Below the pieces are notes generated by a model. The model was not told the origin of the DNA, did not search any database, and worked only from the letters and a program-made list of their open reading frames with translations. DNA of 64,000 nucleotides. It comes from UBA11540 sp045536425 (lineage in GTDB: Bacteria > Bacillota > Clostridia > Oscillospirales > Ruminococcaceae). Location: positions 124,001 through 188,000 of the forward strand of contig JAZSNN010000015.1 in assembly GCA_045536425.1 (NCBI GenBank). The letters are read 5' to 3'. Below, one piece after another: positions 51,663 to 60,111 of the stretch (its first letter is position 1; each line of letters starts with the position of its first letter). The position numbers and the translations under genes are program-made.

Positions 51663-52509
51663 TTTGCACCTCTTGTGTTTTTTCTTGTTTCTGTGATGAT
51701 ATGTACTGACTTGGCGGTGTTCCCTTCACCTTTTTGAACACACGCGAAAAATAAAGCGGGTCACTGAATCCAACAGAGTTTGCGATACTGTTTATAGACA
51801 GCTCGCTGTTTTTGAGAAGCGAACACGCCTTGTTGATTCTAAACTTCGTCAAAAACTCATTGGGAGAAACAGAAAGATTCTGCACAAAAATACGGTGCAG
51901 GTGACTCCTGCTGAGTCCCACGCTTGTAGCGATATCCTCTACACTAATATCGTTGGAGTAGTTATATTGAATAAACCTTAGCGCCTTTTCGATATATGCG
52001 GGATTTCCGTAACTGCTACGCTTTGAAGTTTCTGACATACTGATAAGCGATGAAAGAAACAGATAAAGATATCCTGTCATTTTGCTTTCATTAAAGGCAG
52101 CGCTTCCACTGGAGTTATAAATATCAAGAAGATGTTCTCGAAGCTTCGTGTTGTCGTTGTATGATATTATAGGATTTTCTCTGGAAAAATCCGTCATCTG
52201 CAAAAGTCGTTCAGCCTCGATACCATTGAAGCCAACCCAAGCATATTCCCACGGGTCATACTCGTCAGCATAGTAGCTGACAGCCTGCGAAGGATATATT
52301 ATAAAGAACTGTCCGGCTCTGAGCTTATAGGTTCTTGTATCAACGGTAAAGGTTCCTTCGCCTGACATAATATAATGGATCAAAAAGTGGTCGCGAATAG
52401 CAGGACCCCAGCAGTACATTGGCGGACATTGTTGAATTCCGCTATTGTACACAGTCAAGCCAAGATTCTCCCTGACGTTAGATTTAAAAGAGTATTTAAA
52501 ATCCTTCAC
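51646..52509 (-). CDS. AraC family transcriptional regulator
   Basis: Regulator of 287 residues with an N-terminal cupin ligand-binding domain (HFLIHYIMSGEGTFTVDTRTYKLRAGQFFIIYPS) and a C-terminal pair of HTH motifs (DISVEDIATSVGLSRSHLHRIFVQNLSVSPNEFLTKFRINKA; SINSIANSVGFSDPLYFSRVFKKVKGTPPSQY). The ligand is probably a sugar. GTG 52509 behind AAGGAGGTG is chosen. It is divergent from galK-galT, 162 bp away, and may control it; this is inference. Confidence 0.92.
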   Translation of the reverse strand: MKDFKYSFKSNVRENLGLTVYNSGIQQCPPMYCWGPAIRDHFLIHYIMSGEGTFTVDTRTYKLRAGQFFIIYPSQAVSYYADEYDPWEYAWVGFNGIEAERLLQMTDFSRENPIISYNDNTKLREHLLDIYNSSGSAAFNESKMTGYLYLFLSSLISMSETSKRSSYGNPAYIEKALRFIQYNYSNDISVEDIATSVGLSRSHLHRIFVQNLSVSPNEFLTKFRINKACSLLKNSELSINSIANSVGFSDPLYFSRVFKKVKGTPPSQYISSQKQEKTQEVQNEFFT

Positions 52510-52536
52510 TTCGCACCTCCTTCGCAAAACAGATTA

Positions 52537-52565
52537 AGTATAACATATTAAAACGAAAAAAACAA
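52537..52565 (-). promoter_or_regulatory. Promoter of the AraC regulator gene
   Basis: Minus strand TTGTTT (52565-52560), 17-bp spacer, TATACT (52542-52537). Confidence 0.6.
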
Positions 52566-52612
52566 CAAGAATGATACAATAATCCATATAAGAGCATAAA
52601 AAATATGTTGAA

Positions 52613-52641
52613 TTAACTTGTGTTTTGCTGTATTCTATAAT
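52613..52641 (+). promoter_or_regulatory. Promoter of galK-galT
   Basis: TTAACT (52613-52618), 17-bp spacer, TATAAT (52636-52641), 30 bases before the galK start. Confidence 0.65.
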
Positions 52642-52671
52642 TAAGTAGAAAAATTCCAAGGAGGATTTTGT

Positions 52672-53961
52672 ATGTATACCGCAATTTCAGCAAAAGAGAA
52701 ACTTTTGTCAGGTGCATTTGACAAAACATTCTCAAAGCTCTATTCCGATAGCACAACGGTAATCAAAGCACAGAGTCAAAGATACTGCGATGCTGTTGAT
52801 GAGTTTGTAAATCTCTTTAAAACAACAGACGGTATCAGCTTTTTCTCTGCCCCCGGACGTACCGAGGTTGGCGGAAACCACACCGACCATCAGCACGGTT
52901 GTGTTTTGGCGGCGAGTGTAAATCTTGATGTAATAGCCGTTGTAGCAAAAAATAATGACAACGTTATCCGTATCAAGTCCAAGGGCTATAATATGGACAC
53001 TATCGACATCAACGATCTTGGTGTCAAGAAGTCTGAAAAAAATCGTGCAGCTTCCCTCATCAGAGGTGTCGTGGCTCGTTTCAAGGACCTTGGATATAAC
53101 ATCGGCGGTTTCGATGCATATACAACCTCAAACGTACTCAAAGGCTCGGGTCTTTCCTCTTCCGCCGCATTTGAGGTGCTGGTCGGTACAATACTTAGCT
53201 ACGTATTCAACGATGCAAAAATCAGTGCAGTAGAAATTGCGCAGATAGGACAGTTCGCAGAAAACGTATATTTCGGTAAACCCAGCGGACTTATGGATCA
53301 AATGGCTTCTTCTGTAGGAGGCTTTGTTGCAATCGACTTTAATGATCCTAAAAATCCGATAATCAACAAGGTTGAGTTTGACTTTGCTTCTTCCAACCAC
53401 GCACTCTGCATCATTGACACAGGCGGAAACCACGCAGACCTTACCGATGAGTATGGCGCTGTACCCTCCGATATGACAGGCGTTGCAAAGCATCTCGGCA
53501 AAGACGTTCTCAGGGATATTTGCGAAAAAGACTTTTATGCAAAGCTCGGTGATATAAGAAAAGAGCTTAGCGACAGAGCTGCACTCAGAGCTGTCCACTT
53601 CTTTGAAGACAACAAACGCGCACAGCTTGAAGCTGAAGCTCTCAACAATGGCGATTTTGATGAATTCAAACGTCTTGTAATTGAATCCGGTAATTCTTCG
53701 TTTATGTACAACCAAAACGTTTATACCTGTAAGAACCCCACTGAGCAGGGACTTTCTCTCGCTCTTGCAGTATCTGAAAAACTCCTCAAAGGAAAGGGTG
53801 CTTGGAGAGTACACGGCGGTGGATTTGCAGGAACTATACAAGCTTTCGTACCCAACGATATGCTCGAAGAGTATAAAACGACAATAGAAGGCATTTTCGG
53901 CAACGGAACCTGCCACATCCTCAACATCCGTCCTGTAGGCGGAACAAAAGTAGAAGAATAA
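52672..53961 (+). CDS. galK: Galactokinase-family GHMP kinase
   Basis: ATP-dependent sugar kinase next to galT, so probably galactokinase of the Leloir pathway. 429 residues, longer than the usual 380-390. The GHMP motif KGSGLSSSAAFEVLVG and the catalytic Asp in SGLMDQMASSVGG are present. The N-terminal sugar signature differs from the usual PGRxNxxGEHxDY: here it reads PGRTEVGGNHTDH (Asn69 in place of Glu, His73 in place of Tyr). This variant is, as far as I know, common in clostridial homologues. AAGGAGG precedes ATG 52672. Confidence 0.88.
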   Translation: MYTAISAKEKLLSGAFDKTFSKLYSDSTTVIKAQSQRYCDAVDEFVNLFKTTDGISFFSAPGRTEVGGNHTDHQHGCVLAASVNLDVIAVVAKNNDNVIRIKSKGYNMDTIDINDLGVKKSEKNRAASLIRGVVARFKDLGYNIGGFDAYTTSNVLKGSGLSSSAAFEVLVGTILSYVFNDAKISAVEIAQIGQFAENVYFGKPSGLMDQMASSVGGFVAIDFNDPKNPIINKVEFDFASSNHALCIIDTGGNHADLTDEYGAVPSDMTGVAKHLGKDVLRDICEKDFYAKLGDIRKELSDRAALRAVHFFEDNKRAQLEAEALNNGDFDEFKRLVIESGNSSFMYNQNVYTCKNPTEQGLSLALAVSEKLLKGKGAWRVHGGGFAGTIQAFVPNDMLEEYKTTIEGIFGNGTCHILNIRPVGGTKVEE

Positions 53962-53974
53962 GGAGATTTGAATT

Positions 53975-54946
53975 ATGGCTGAGCTTAGATGGCACCCCTT
54001 CACAAAAGACTGGGTAATGATAGCATCAAACAGACAGAACAGACCTCAAATGCCAAAGGATTGGTGCCCCTTCTGTCCCGGTTCCGGAAAAGTACCCGAC
54101 AATTATGACGTATACAAATATGATAACGACTTTCCTGCACTCTCTCAGAACCCCTCTGAGCCCGATGACGTTGCAAACGACTTCTTCAAGGTAAAACCCT
54201 CCTATGGAAAGTGTGAGGTTGTTCTCTATTCCCCCGGACACACAACAACACTTCCCGAACTTTCTGTCGACCACATTACAAAGCTTGTTGACCTTTGGTG
54301 TGAACGTTTTGATGCTATTAGTGAAGACGAGAATATCAAATACGTTTTCATCTTTGAAAACAGAGGCAACGTGGTAGGTGTTACAATGCCCCATCCCCAC
54401 GGACAGATTTACGGTTATTCCTTCATTCCTAAGAAGATTGAGCTCGAGCTCGAATCTGCAAAGGAATACAAGGAGGAAAAAGAAAACTGTATCTTCTGTG
54501 ATATGCTCAAAGAGGAAAAGAAGTTTGAAAAAAGAATCATCTTCTCCAACGAACATTTCACAGTATTTCTCCCCTTCTTTACCGAATATCCTTACGGTGT
54601 TTACATATTCTCTAACGAGCACAAGAACAACATTTCTCAGTTTACTCCCGAAGAAAGACGTTCTCTTGCTTCTATTCTCAGAGAAACAGTCGGTATGCTC
54701 GATAGCTTGTTTGATTATAACTTCCCCTATATGATGTGTATGCACAATGCACCCGTAAACACAGAAGAGGATGTTTCTGACTACTACCACTTCCATATTG
54801 AATTCTTCCCGCCTATGAGAAGCGCTGACAAACAAAAATTCAACGCTTCGAGTGAAACCGGTGTTTGGGCTCATTGTAACCCCACAAGACCCGAGGACAC
54901 AGCAGAAGAACTCAGAGAAGCTCACAAAAGATTTCTCAGTAAATAA
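53975..54946 (+). CDS. galT: Galactose-1-phosphate uridylyltransferase
   Basis: Exchanges UDP between UDP-glucose and galactose-1-phosphate. HIT-superfamily class I GalT, 323 residues, with the N-terminal zinc CPFCPGS, the active-site HPHGQIYG near residue 138, ENCIFCDM and the C-terminal HFHIEFFPP. AAGGAG precedes ATG 53975. It is 13 bp after galK and no galE is in the window. Confidence 0.95.
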   Translation: MAELRWHPFTKDWVMIASNRQNRPQMPKDWCPFCPGSGKVPDNYDVYKYDNDFPALSQNPSEPDDVANDFFKVKPSYGKCEVVLYSPGHTTTLPELSVDHITKLVDLWCERFDAISEDENIKYVFIFENRGNVVGVTMPHPHGQIYGYSFIPKKIELELESAKEYKEEKENCIFCDMLKEEKKFEKRIIFSNEHFTVFLPFFTEYPYGVYIFSNEHKNNISQFTPEERRSLASILRETVGMLDSLFDYNFPYMMCMHNAPVNTEEDVSDYYHFHIEFFPPMRSADKQKFNASSETGVWAHCNPTRPEDTAEELREAHKRFLSK

Positions 54947-54960
54947 AATTCTTTTTTCCC

Positions 54961-54989
54961 TTGTATTTACTGCAAAAATTATGTATAAT
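54961..54989 (+). promoter_or_regulatory. Promoter of yajC
   Basis: TTGTAT (54961-54966), 17-bp spacer, TATAAT (54984-54989). Confidence 0.75.
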
Positions 54990-55020
54990 AATATGGTAAT
55001 ATCAAACGGAGGTCAAAATT

Positions 55021-55377
55021 ATGAATTTGTTTCTTTTAACTGCAAGTGTCGCTGACACTTCATCTGCCGTTGAAGGTGCTCCTCAAGGCGGTTTTCTTTC
55101 TATGCTTCTCTCTATTGCACCTATGATCCTTGTTTTTGTGGCATTCTATTTCTTCCTCATCCGTCCCCAGAGAAAAAAGGAAAAAGAAGTTCAGAAGATG
55201 CGTTCCAACATTGAAATCGGCGACGAAATCGTTACAATCGGCGGTATTATGGGTATCGTAACAAACATCAAAGAGGATGTACTTGTTATCGAAACCGGCG
55301 CAGACCGCAGTAAAGTCAGAATTGCAAAATGGGCAGTTCAGGAAAATCTCACTGTTCACGATGCTCCTGCTGAATAA
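55021..55377 (+). CDS. yajC: Preprotein translocase subunit YajC
   Basis: Accessory protein of the Sec translocon. 118 residues with one membrane helix (about residues 29-49: LLSIAPMILVFVAFYFFLIRPQRKK) and the cytoplasmic domain RSNIEIGDEIVTIGGIMGIVTNIKEDVLVIETG. GGAGG precedes ATG 55021. secDF is not adjacent here; a TIGR04086 membrane protein follows. Confidence 0.96.
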   Translation: MNLFLLTASVADTSSAVEGAPQGGFLSMLLSIAPMILVFVAFYFFLIRPQRKKEKEVQKMRSNIEIGDEIVTIGGIMGIVTNIKEDVLVIETGADRSKVRIAKWAVQENLTVHDAPAE

Positions 55378-55392
55378 TTTGTACTAAATTTG

Positions 55393-55430
55393 AAACCACC
55401 TCAATATAGATTATTGAGGTGGTTTTTTAT
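55393..55430 (+). terminator. Terminator after yajC that contains the next gene's ribosome binding site
   Basis: 14-bp stem AAACCACCTCAATA / TATTGAGGTGGTTT (55393-55406 / 55412-55425) and a T run. The 3' arm holds GAGGTGG, placed 8 bases before ATG 55429 of the next gene. Confidence 0.85.
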
Positions 55431-55833
55431 GCACGAAAATGACTATACACTCTATGACTATATCAAGCCAATACTAACAGGCAGCATCGTTTCAATTTTG
55501 TCATCAGGCATTTTACTTTTTATCTTCTCTCTAATTTTGACAAAAATAGACCTACCCTTTCCCCTAACAATGCCTATCAGCATCGTAATTCTCGGATTTT
55601 CGACACTAATCGGCTCGTTTATCGGGACAAAAAGTTTTGGGAAAAAAGGCTTTTTTATAGGGCTCTGTATTTCACTTGTGATATTTTTGACTCTACTACT
55701 CCTAAACCTGAGTATTGAACCGCAAGGTTTTGGAACAATAGCTATAATAAAAGCTGTTGTGGTATTAATAACAGGTATTATCGGTGGCGTCTTAGGTGTG
55801 AACAAAAAGAATTCTGCTAAGTTCAAAATATAA
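55429..55833 (+). CDS. TIGR04086 family membrane protein
   Basis: Membrane protein of 134 residues with four hydrophobic segments, of a family often found next to yajC in Firmicutes; function unknown. The first segment is PILTGSIVSILSSGILLFIFSLIL and the last GIIGGVLGVNKK. The start is ATG 55429 (MHENDYTLYDY); upstream in-frame codons run through the terminator stem and are unlikely. Its ribosome binding site is inside the yajC terminator. Confidence 0.82.
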   Translation: MHENDYTLYDYIKPILTGSIVSILSSGILLFIFSLILTKIDLPFPLTMPISIVILGFSTLIGSFIGTKSFGKKGFFIGLCISLVIFLTLLLLNLSIEPQGFGTIAIIKAVVVLITGIIGGVLGVNKKNSAKFKI

Positions 55834-55861
55834 AAAGGTGTGGCCTTTCGGTCACACCTTT
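55834..55861 (+). terminator. Terminator between TIGR04086 and leuS, bidirectional
   Basis: 12-bp stem AAAGGTGTGGCC / GGTCACACCTTT (55834-55845 / 55850-55861, one G-U) with TTTC loop, adjacent to the leuS stop. Confidence 0.85.
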
Positions 55862-55864
55862 AGT

Positions 55865-58270
55865 TTATTTAGCGACGATATTTACGAGCTTTCCTTTTAC
55901 GTAAATCTCTTTGATAATAGTCTTGCCGTCAATGTCTGCAGCAACTTTGTCGTCTGCCTTTGCAGCAGCGATAGCGTCTGCGTCAGAGCAATCGACAGGA
56001 ACTGTCACTCTGGACTTGACCTTACCATTGATCTGAACAGCAATCTCTATCTCGTTGAGTATGCACTTGTCCTCATCGAAGGTGACCCACTTCTGTTCGT
56101 GGAGCATTCCCTCGTAGCCACAAACCTCCCACATTTCCTCAGTAATATGAGGAGCAAAGGGATTGAGCATAATGAGCAGGTCTCTCATCTCAGCCTTGTT
56201 GATGCTACCCTTGTCATACATTTCGTTAAGCAGGGTCATCATAGCGGCAATTGCAGTATTGCACTTAAGTTCTTCGATATCGCCGTTCACCTTCTTGATA
56301 GTACGATGCATCGAGCACTCGAGTTCCTTAGAATATTCGTTACCATCAACGAGCATATCCTGAAGTCCCCAAACTCTCTCGAGGAAACGACGGCAACCCT
56401 TGATGGACTGCGAACTCCAAGTAGCAGGTTTCTCAAAATCGCCGATAAACATCTCATAAAGACGCATTGTATCAGCGCCATAATCTCTTACGATATCATC
56501 GGGATTTACAACGTTACCCTTGGATTTACTCATCTTTATTCCGCCTTCGCCAAGGATCATACCGTGGCTTGTGCGCATTGCATAGGGTTCCTTTGTGGGA
56601 ACTACGCCAATATCATAGAGGAATTTGTGCCAGAATCTGGAGTAGAGCAAGTGAAGCGTTGTATGCTCCATACCGCCGTTATACCAGTCAACAGACATCC
56701 AATAATCAAGCGCTTCCTTGGAAGCAAGAGCCGCTTTATTGTGGGGGTCACAATATCTGAGAAAGTACCAGGACGAACCTGCCCATTGAGGCATTGTATC
56801 TGTTTCTCTTCTTGCAGGTCCACCACAATGAGGACAGGTTGTGTTTATCCAATCTTCCATCTTTGCAAGAGGAGATTCACCATTTTCAGTAGGCTCATAG
56901 GAATCAACCTCGGGAAGCGTGAGAGGAAGCTGACTTTCGTCGAGCGGAACGTATCCGCACTTTTCACAATGCACTATCGGGATAGGCTCTCCCCAATATC
57001 TCTGTCTGGAGAAGACCCAGTCACGAAGCTTGAAGTTTACCTTTTCGTGACCTATTCCCTTTTCGGTGAGCCATTCTTTTATCTTTACCTTAGCATCCTC
57101 AACAGAAAGTCCGTCGAGGAATCCGGAATTTACCATAACACCTGTAGCGCAATCGGTAAATGCCTCTTCGAGAACGTTTCCGCCCTTTACAACTTCAACG
57201 ATCGGGATATCATACTTCTTTGCAAATTCCCAGTCGCGAGTGTCGTGTGCAGGAACAGCCATAATAGCACCTGTTCCGTATGTCATAAGTACATAATCGG
57301 AAATGTATATCGGTATCTCTTTATTGGTTACGGGGTTTATACCGTTAACACCGTCAAGTCTAACACCTGTTTTATCCTTGACGACCTCTGTTCTCTCAAA
57401 ATCAGATTTTCTAGCTGCGGCCGCTTGATATGCCTCGACATCAGCGAAGTTTTTGATCTGGTTTTTCCACTTTTCAAGATAAGGATGCTCGGGAGAAATT
57501 ACCATATAGGTAGCTCCAAAGAGTGTGTCTGGTCTCGTGGTATAAACTGTGAGAGTATCACCTGCTGTTGTAGCAAAATCGACCTCTGCACCTGTAGATC
57601 TACCAATCCAGTTGATCTGCGAAGTCTTAACTCTGTCAATATAGTCAACCTCAGCAAGATCGTCAATGAGGCGCTGTGCATATTCGGTGATTTTGAGCAT
57701 CCACTGGCTCTTTACCTTACGTACAACCTCACCGGAGCATCTTTCACAAACGCCGTTTACAACCTCTTCGTTTGCAAGAACAACTTTACAGGATGTACAC
57801 CAGTTTACAGCCATTTCCTTTTTATACGCAAGTCCCTTTTTGAAGAGCTGAAGAAAAATCCACTGAGTCCATTTATAATATTCGGGGTCGGTAGTGTTAA
57901 TTTCTCTGTCCCAATCGAAAGAAAGTCCGAGAGACTTGAGCTGTGATTTGAATCTTGCAACGTTCTTCTCAGTTACTATCTCGGGATGAATCTTGTTCTT
58001 TATAGCAAAGTTCTCGGTAGGAAGTCCGAATGCATCCCAACCCATAGGATAAAGAACGTTATATCCCTGCAGTCTTCTCTTGCGGGAAACTATATCCAGC
58101 GCAGTATAAGAACGCGGGTGTCCAACGTGAAGTCCCTGTCCGGAAGGATAAGGGAACTCTACCAGAGCATAAAACTTGGGTTTTGTGTAGTCGGTAGTAG
58201 CCGCAAAGCACTTCTTCTCGTCCCAAATCTTTTGCCATTTGTTTTCAATTTGTGAATAATCGTATTTCAC
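55865..58270 (-). CDS. leuS: Leucyl-tRNA synthetase
   Basis: Class I synthetase of about 801 residues. The HIGH motif is HVGH in QGLHVGHPRSYT near residue 50, the CP1 editing domain holds TTRPDTLFGATYM and the aspartate of GVPAHD-type AVPAHDTRDWEFA, and KMSKS is KMSKSKGN near residue 575. The C-terminus has the anticodon-binding helices and the small C-terminal domain (VQINGKVKSRV). I choose GTG 58270 with AGGGG 9 bases upstream over the in-frame TTG 58279, which is too close to it. Last gene of the smc-leuS run. Confidence 0.97.
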   Translation of the reverse strand: MKYDYSQIENKWQKIWDEKKCFAATTDYTKPKFYALVEFPYPSGQGLHVGHPRSYTALDIVSRKRRLQGYNVLYPMGWDAFGLPTENFAIKNKIHPEIVTEKNVARFKSQLKSLGLSFDWDREINTTDPEYYKWTQWIFLQLFKKGLAYKKEMAVNWCTSCKVVLANEEVVNGVCERCSGEVVRKVKSQWMLKITEYAQRLIDDLAEVDYIDRVKTSQINWIGRSTGAEVDFATTAGDTLTVYTTRPDTLFGATYMVISPEHPYLEKWKNQIKNFADVEAYQAAAARKSDFERTEVVKDKTGVRLDGVNGINPVTNKEIPIYISDYVLMTYGTGAIMAVPAHDTRDWEFAKKYDIPIVEVVKGGNVLEEAFTDCATGVMVNSGFLDGLSVEDAKVKIKEWLTEKGIGHEKVNFKLRDWVFSRQRYWGEPIPIVHCEKCGYVPLDESQLPLTLPEVDSYEPTENGESPLAKMEDWINTTCPHCGGPARRETDTMPQWAGSSWYFLRYCDPHNKAALASKEALDYWMSVDWYNGGMEHTTLHLLYSRFWHKFLYDIGVVPTKEPYAMRTSHGMILGEGGIKMSKSKGNVVNPDDIVRDYGADTMRLYEMFIGDFEKPATWSSQSIKGCRRFLERVWGLQDMLVDGNEYSKELECSMHRTIKKVNGDIEELKCNTAIAAMMTLLNEMYDKGSINKAEMRDLLIMLNPFAPHITEEMWEVCGYEGMLHEQKWVTFDEDKCILNEIEIAVQINGKVKSRVTVPVDCSDADAIAAAKADDKVAADIDGKTIIKEIYVKGKLVNIVAK

Positions 58271-58282
58271 CAAAATCAACCC

Positions 58283-58639
58283 CTATATGTCCAAAAATTC
58301 TTTGATATCAATTTTTTCTCCGTCACGCCACAGATTTTCCAGAGAATAGAACTGTCTTGTTTCGGTATTGAAAACATGAACAATAACCTGATAGTAATCT
58401 AGTACTACCCAGTTACCCTGTGTATAACCTTCGGTTTTGTTCGGCATAACGCCGAGTTCCTTGAGCTTGAACTCAACCTCGTCGGCGATTGCCTTTACCT
58501 GTGTGGTGCTATTTGCTGCAGCAATAACAAAATAGTCAGTGATAGAAGTGAGGTCTTCAACTTTGAGAACCGAAATATCCTCTGCTTTTTTGCTATCAAG
58601 TGCGCGAACTGCGTTTTTTACAACCTCGATGGATGTCAT
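58283..58639 (-). CDS. rsfS: Ribosome silencing factor RsfS (YbeB)
   Basis: Binds L14 and blocks joining of the subunits in nutrient stress. 118 residues with AVRALDSKKAEDISVLKVEDLTSITDYFVIAAANSTTQVKAIADEVEFKL, typical of the family, and WVVLDYYQVIVHVFNTETRQFYSLENLW. ATG 58639 is chosen because it follows AAGGAG; upstream in-frame ATG 58657 is less well placed. Usual partner of nadD and leuS in this order. Confidence 0.95.
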   Translation of the reverse strand: MTSIEVVKNAVRALDSKKAEDISVLKVEDLTSITDYFVIAAANSTTQVKAIADEVEFKLKELGVMPNKTEGYTQGNWVVLDYYQVIVHVFNTETRQFYSLENLWRDGEKIDIKEFLDI

Positions 58640-58649
58640 TTTGTTCTCC

Positions 58650-59810
58650 TTATCCATTTAAAAGTTCATTATATGCTTCTATGGTATTTATACCCACTCG
58701 CCTTCCCTTTCGGGTGTTGTCGGCGATTGTATATGCAAGACCATATTCTTTAGCTTCCTTCAGCGAACGCTGTGCCTTTTCTCTCATAATGTCTACGTCG
58801 GGATAGGCTCTATCGTCAGAGACAAAATCTGCAATATAAACGACGTCTTCCAAGAGTGAAGCACCTTTTCGGCTTGTGGTGTGGTATCTTATTGCATTTA
58901 GTAAATCCTCATCACTAAAACCGAGTATATTTTTTACGTATACACTTCCTGTAACAGCATGCCAAAGCGCTTTGCTGTCCATTCTTGTATCTTCACAAAG
59001 TATACCAAACTTTTCTATCAATTGCAACTGTTCTTCTTCAGAAGTTTGCTTTGTAATATCGTGAAGAAGACCTGCTATATATGCTTTGTTATAATCAGCA
59101 CCATATTTTTTCGCCAACTGACCCGCAGATTCAGCAACGCAGAGCGAATGATGATACCTACTATCATTGAGTCGAGGGCGTATTGCTTTTTTGCAAAATT
59201 CAACCGCTTGTTCAAAGCTATAGAGGTTTTTTTCGCGTATAATCTTCTCTACGCCTTTCGGAAGAAGAGCACTGCAAGACTGTCCAAGCATTATCTTCTC
59301 ACGAATCTGTGCAGATGAAATATCAATAACATCTATGTCAACGATAACGGTTTTTGCGCCGTTTTTTTCGAGTCTAACCGCGTGTTGTTCCAAAAGTTTT
59401 CTGTCTTCTTGATTTCTCGCGGCAGCACAAAAGGTTATCAGCTTTTTCAAATCATCATAGCGATACCATTTTTCAAGATAGAGAAACATATCGCTTCCCA
59501 TCAAGAAAAAAAAGTCATCTTCGGGATAAGTTTCTTTTAGTTGAGAAACCGTATCATAGGAATAGCTTTTGTAGTTCCTCTGAAGTTCAATGTCGCTCAC
59601 AATCACTTTATCATTCGTGAATGCAGTTTTGCACATTTCGAGTCTTGTCTGTGCATCAGCAGTTATACGAACCTCTTTATGTGGCGGTATATTAGTTGGA
59701 ATAACAATAACCTTGTCAAAATTAAGCTGATTTATAAAACTATCAAGCAGATTTGTATGTCCAATGTGAACAGGATTAAATGTTCCGCCGTATATTGCAA
59801 TGTTAGCCAT
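58650..59810 (-). CDS. nadD: NadD-YqeK fusion: nicotinate-nucleotide adenylyltransferase with HD-domain hydrolase
   Basis: Bifunctional by sequence, 386 residues. Residues 1-190: NadD nucleotidyltransferase with GGTFNPVHIGH at 8-18 and the ISSAQIREKI motif; it makes deamido-NAD from nicotinate mononucleotide. Residues about 200-386: YqeK-type HD domain with HHSLCVAESAGQLAKKYGAD, GLLHDITK and RYHTTSRKGASLLEDVVYIADFVSDDRAY; YqeK relatives hydrolyse Ap4A symmetrically. In many Firmicutes the two are separate adjacent genes; here there is one frame without a break. It lies between yhbY and rsfS. Confidence 0.93.
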   Translation of the reverse strand: MANIAIYGGTFNPVHIGHTNLLDSFINQLNFDKVIVIPTNIPPHKEVRITADAQTRLEMCKTAFTNDKVIVSDIELQRNYKSYSYDTVSQLKETYPEDDFFFLMGSDMFLYLEKWYRYDDLKKLITFCAAARNQEDRKLLEQHAVRLEKNGAKTVIVDIDVIDISSAQIREKIMLGQSCSALLPKGVEKIIREKNLYSFEQAVEFCKKAIRPRLNDSRYHHSLCVAESAGQLAKKYGADYNKAYIAGLLHDITKQTSEEEQLQLIEKFGILCEDTRMDSKALWHAVTGSVYVKNILGFSDEDLLNAIRYHTTSRKGASLLEDVVYIADFVSDDRAYPDVDIMREKAQRSLKEAKEYGLAYTIADNTRKGRRVGINTIEAYNELLNG

Positions 59811-59817
59811 TAAATCA

Positions 59818-60111
59818 CTACTTTGTCAAAATGATTTTGGGGTCCTTGTTGTTTCTGCGATAGAGCGAAACTTTCATACCGATAACTTGCACAACATCGG
59901 CACCTGTCTTTTCAGCAAGTTCCTGTGCCGCCTCTCTCGCATTTACGGGTGCATTTTCGAGCACCTTGATTTTTATAAGCTCACGAGCAGTCAATGCATC
60001 ATCAACCTGCTTTACAAGTGTATCAATTATTCCGCCTTTTCCAACCTGAAGTATTACTTCAAGCGGATTTGCCAGAGCACGAAGCTGTGCTCTCTGCTTT
60101 GTTGTTATCAT
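59818..60111 (-). CDS. yhbY: YhbY family RNA-binding protein (CRM domain)
   Basis: Small ribosome-assembly protein of the CRM fold, 97 residues. It has QRAQLRALANPLEVILQVGKGGI, ARELIKIKVLENAPVNAREAAQEL and QVIGMKVSLYRRN. ATG 60111 behind GGAGG overlaps the rdgB stop by 4 bp (ATGA). Confidence 0.94.
   Translation of the reverse strand: MITTKQRAQLRALANPLEVILQVGKGGIIDTLVKQVDDALTARELIKIKVLENAPVNAREAAQELAEKTGADVVQVIGMKVSLYRRNNKDPKIILTK

Noticed and set aside
53128..54925. Long minus-strand frames opposite galK and galT
   Set aside because: Antisense shadows of well-supported genes; composition rich in Cys, Phe and Val without recognisable domains.
55838..57946. Very long open frame on the plus strand opposite leuS
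   Set aside because: It is a mirror of the leuS coding frame, has no ribosome binding site, odd composition (many Cys and Ser) and no family resemblance. leuS is certain.
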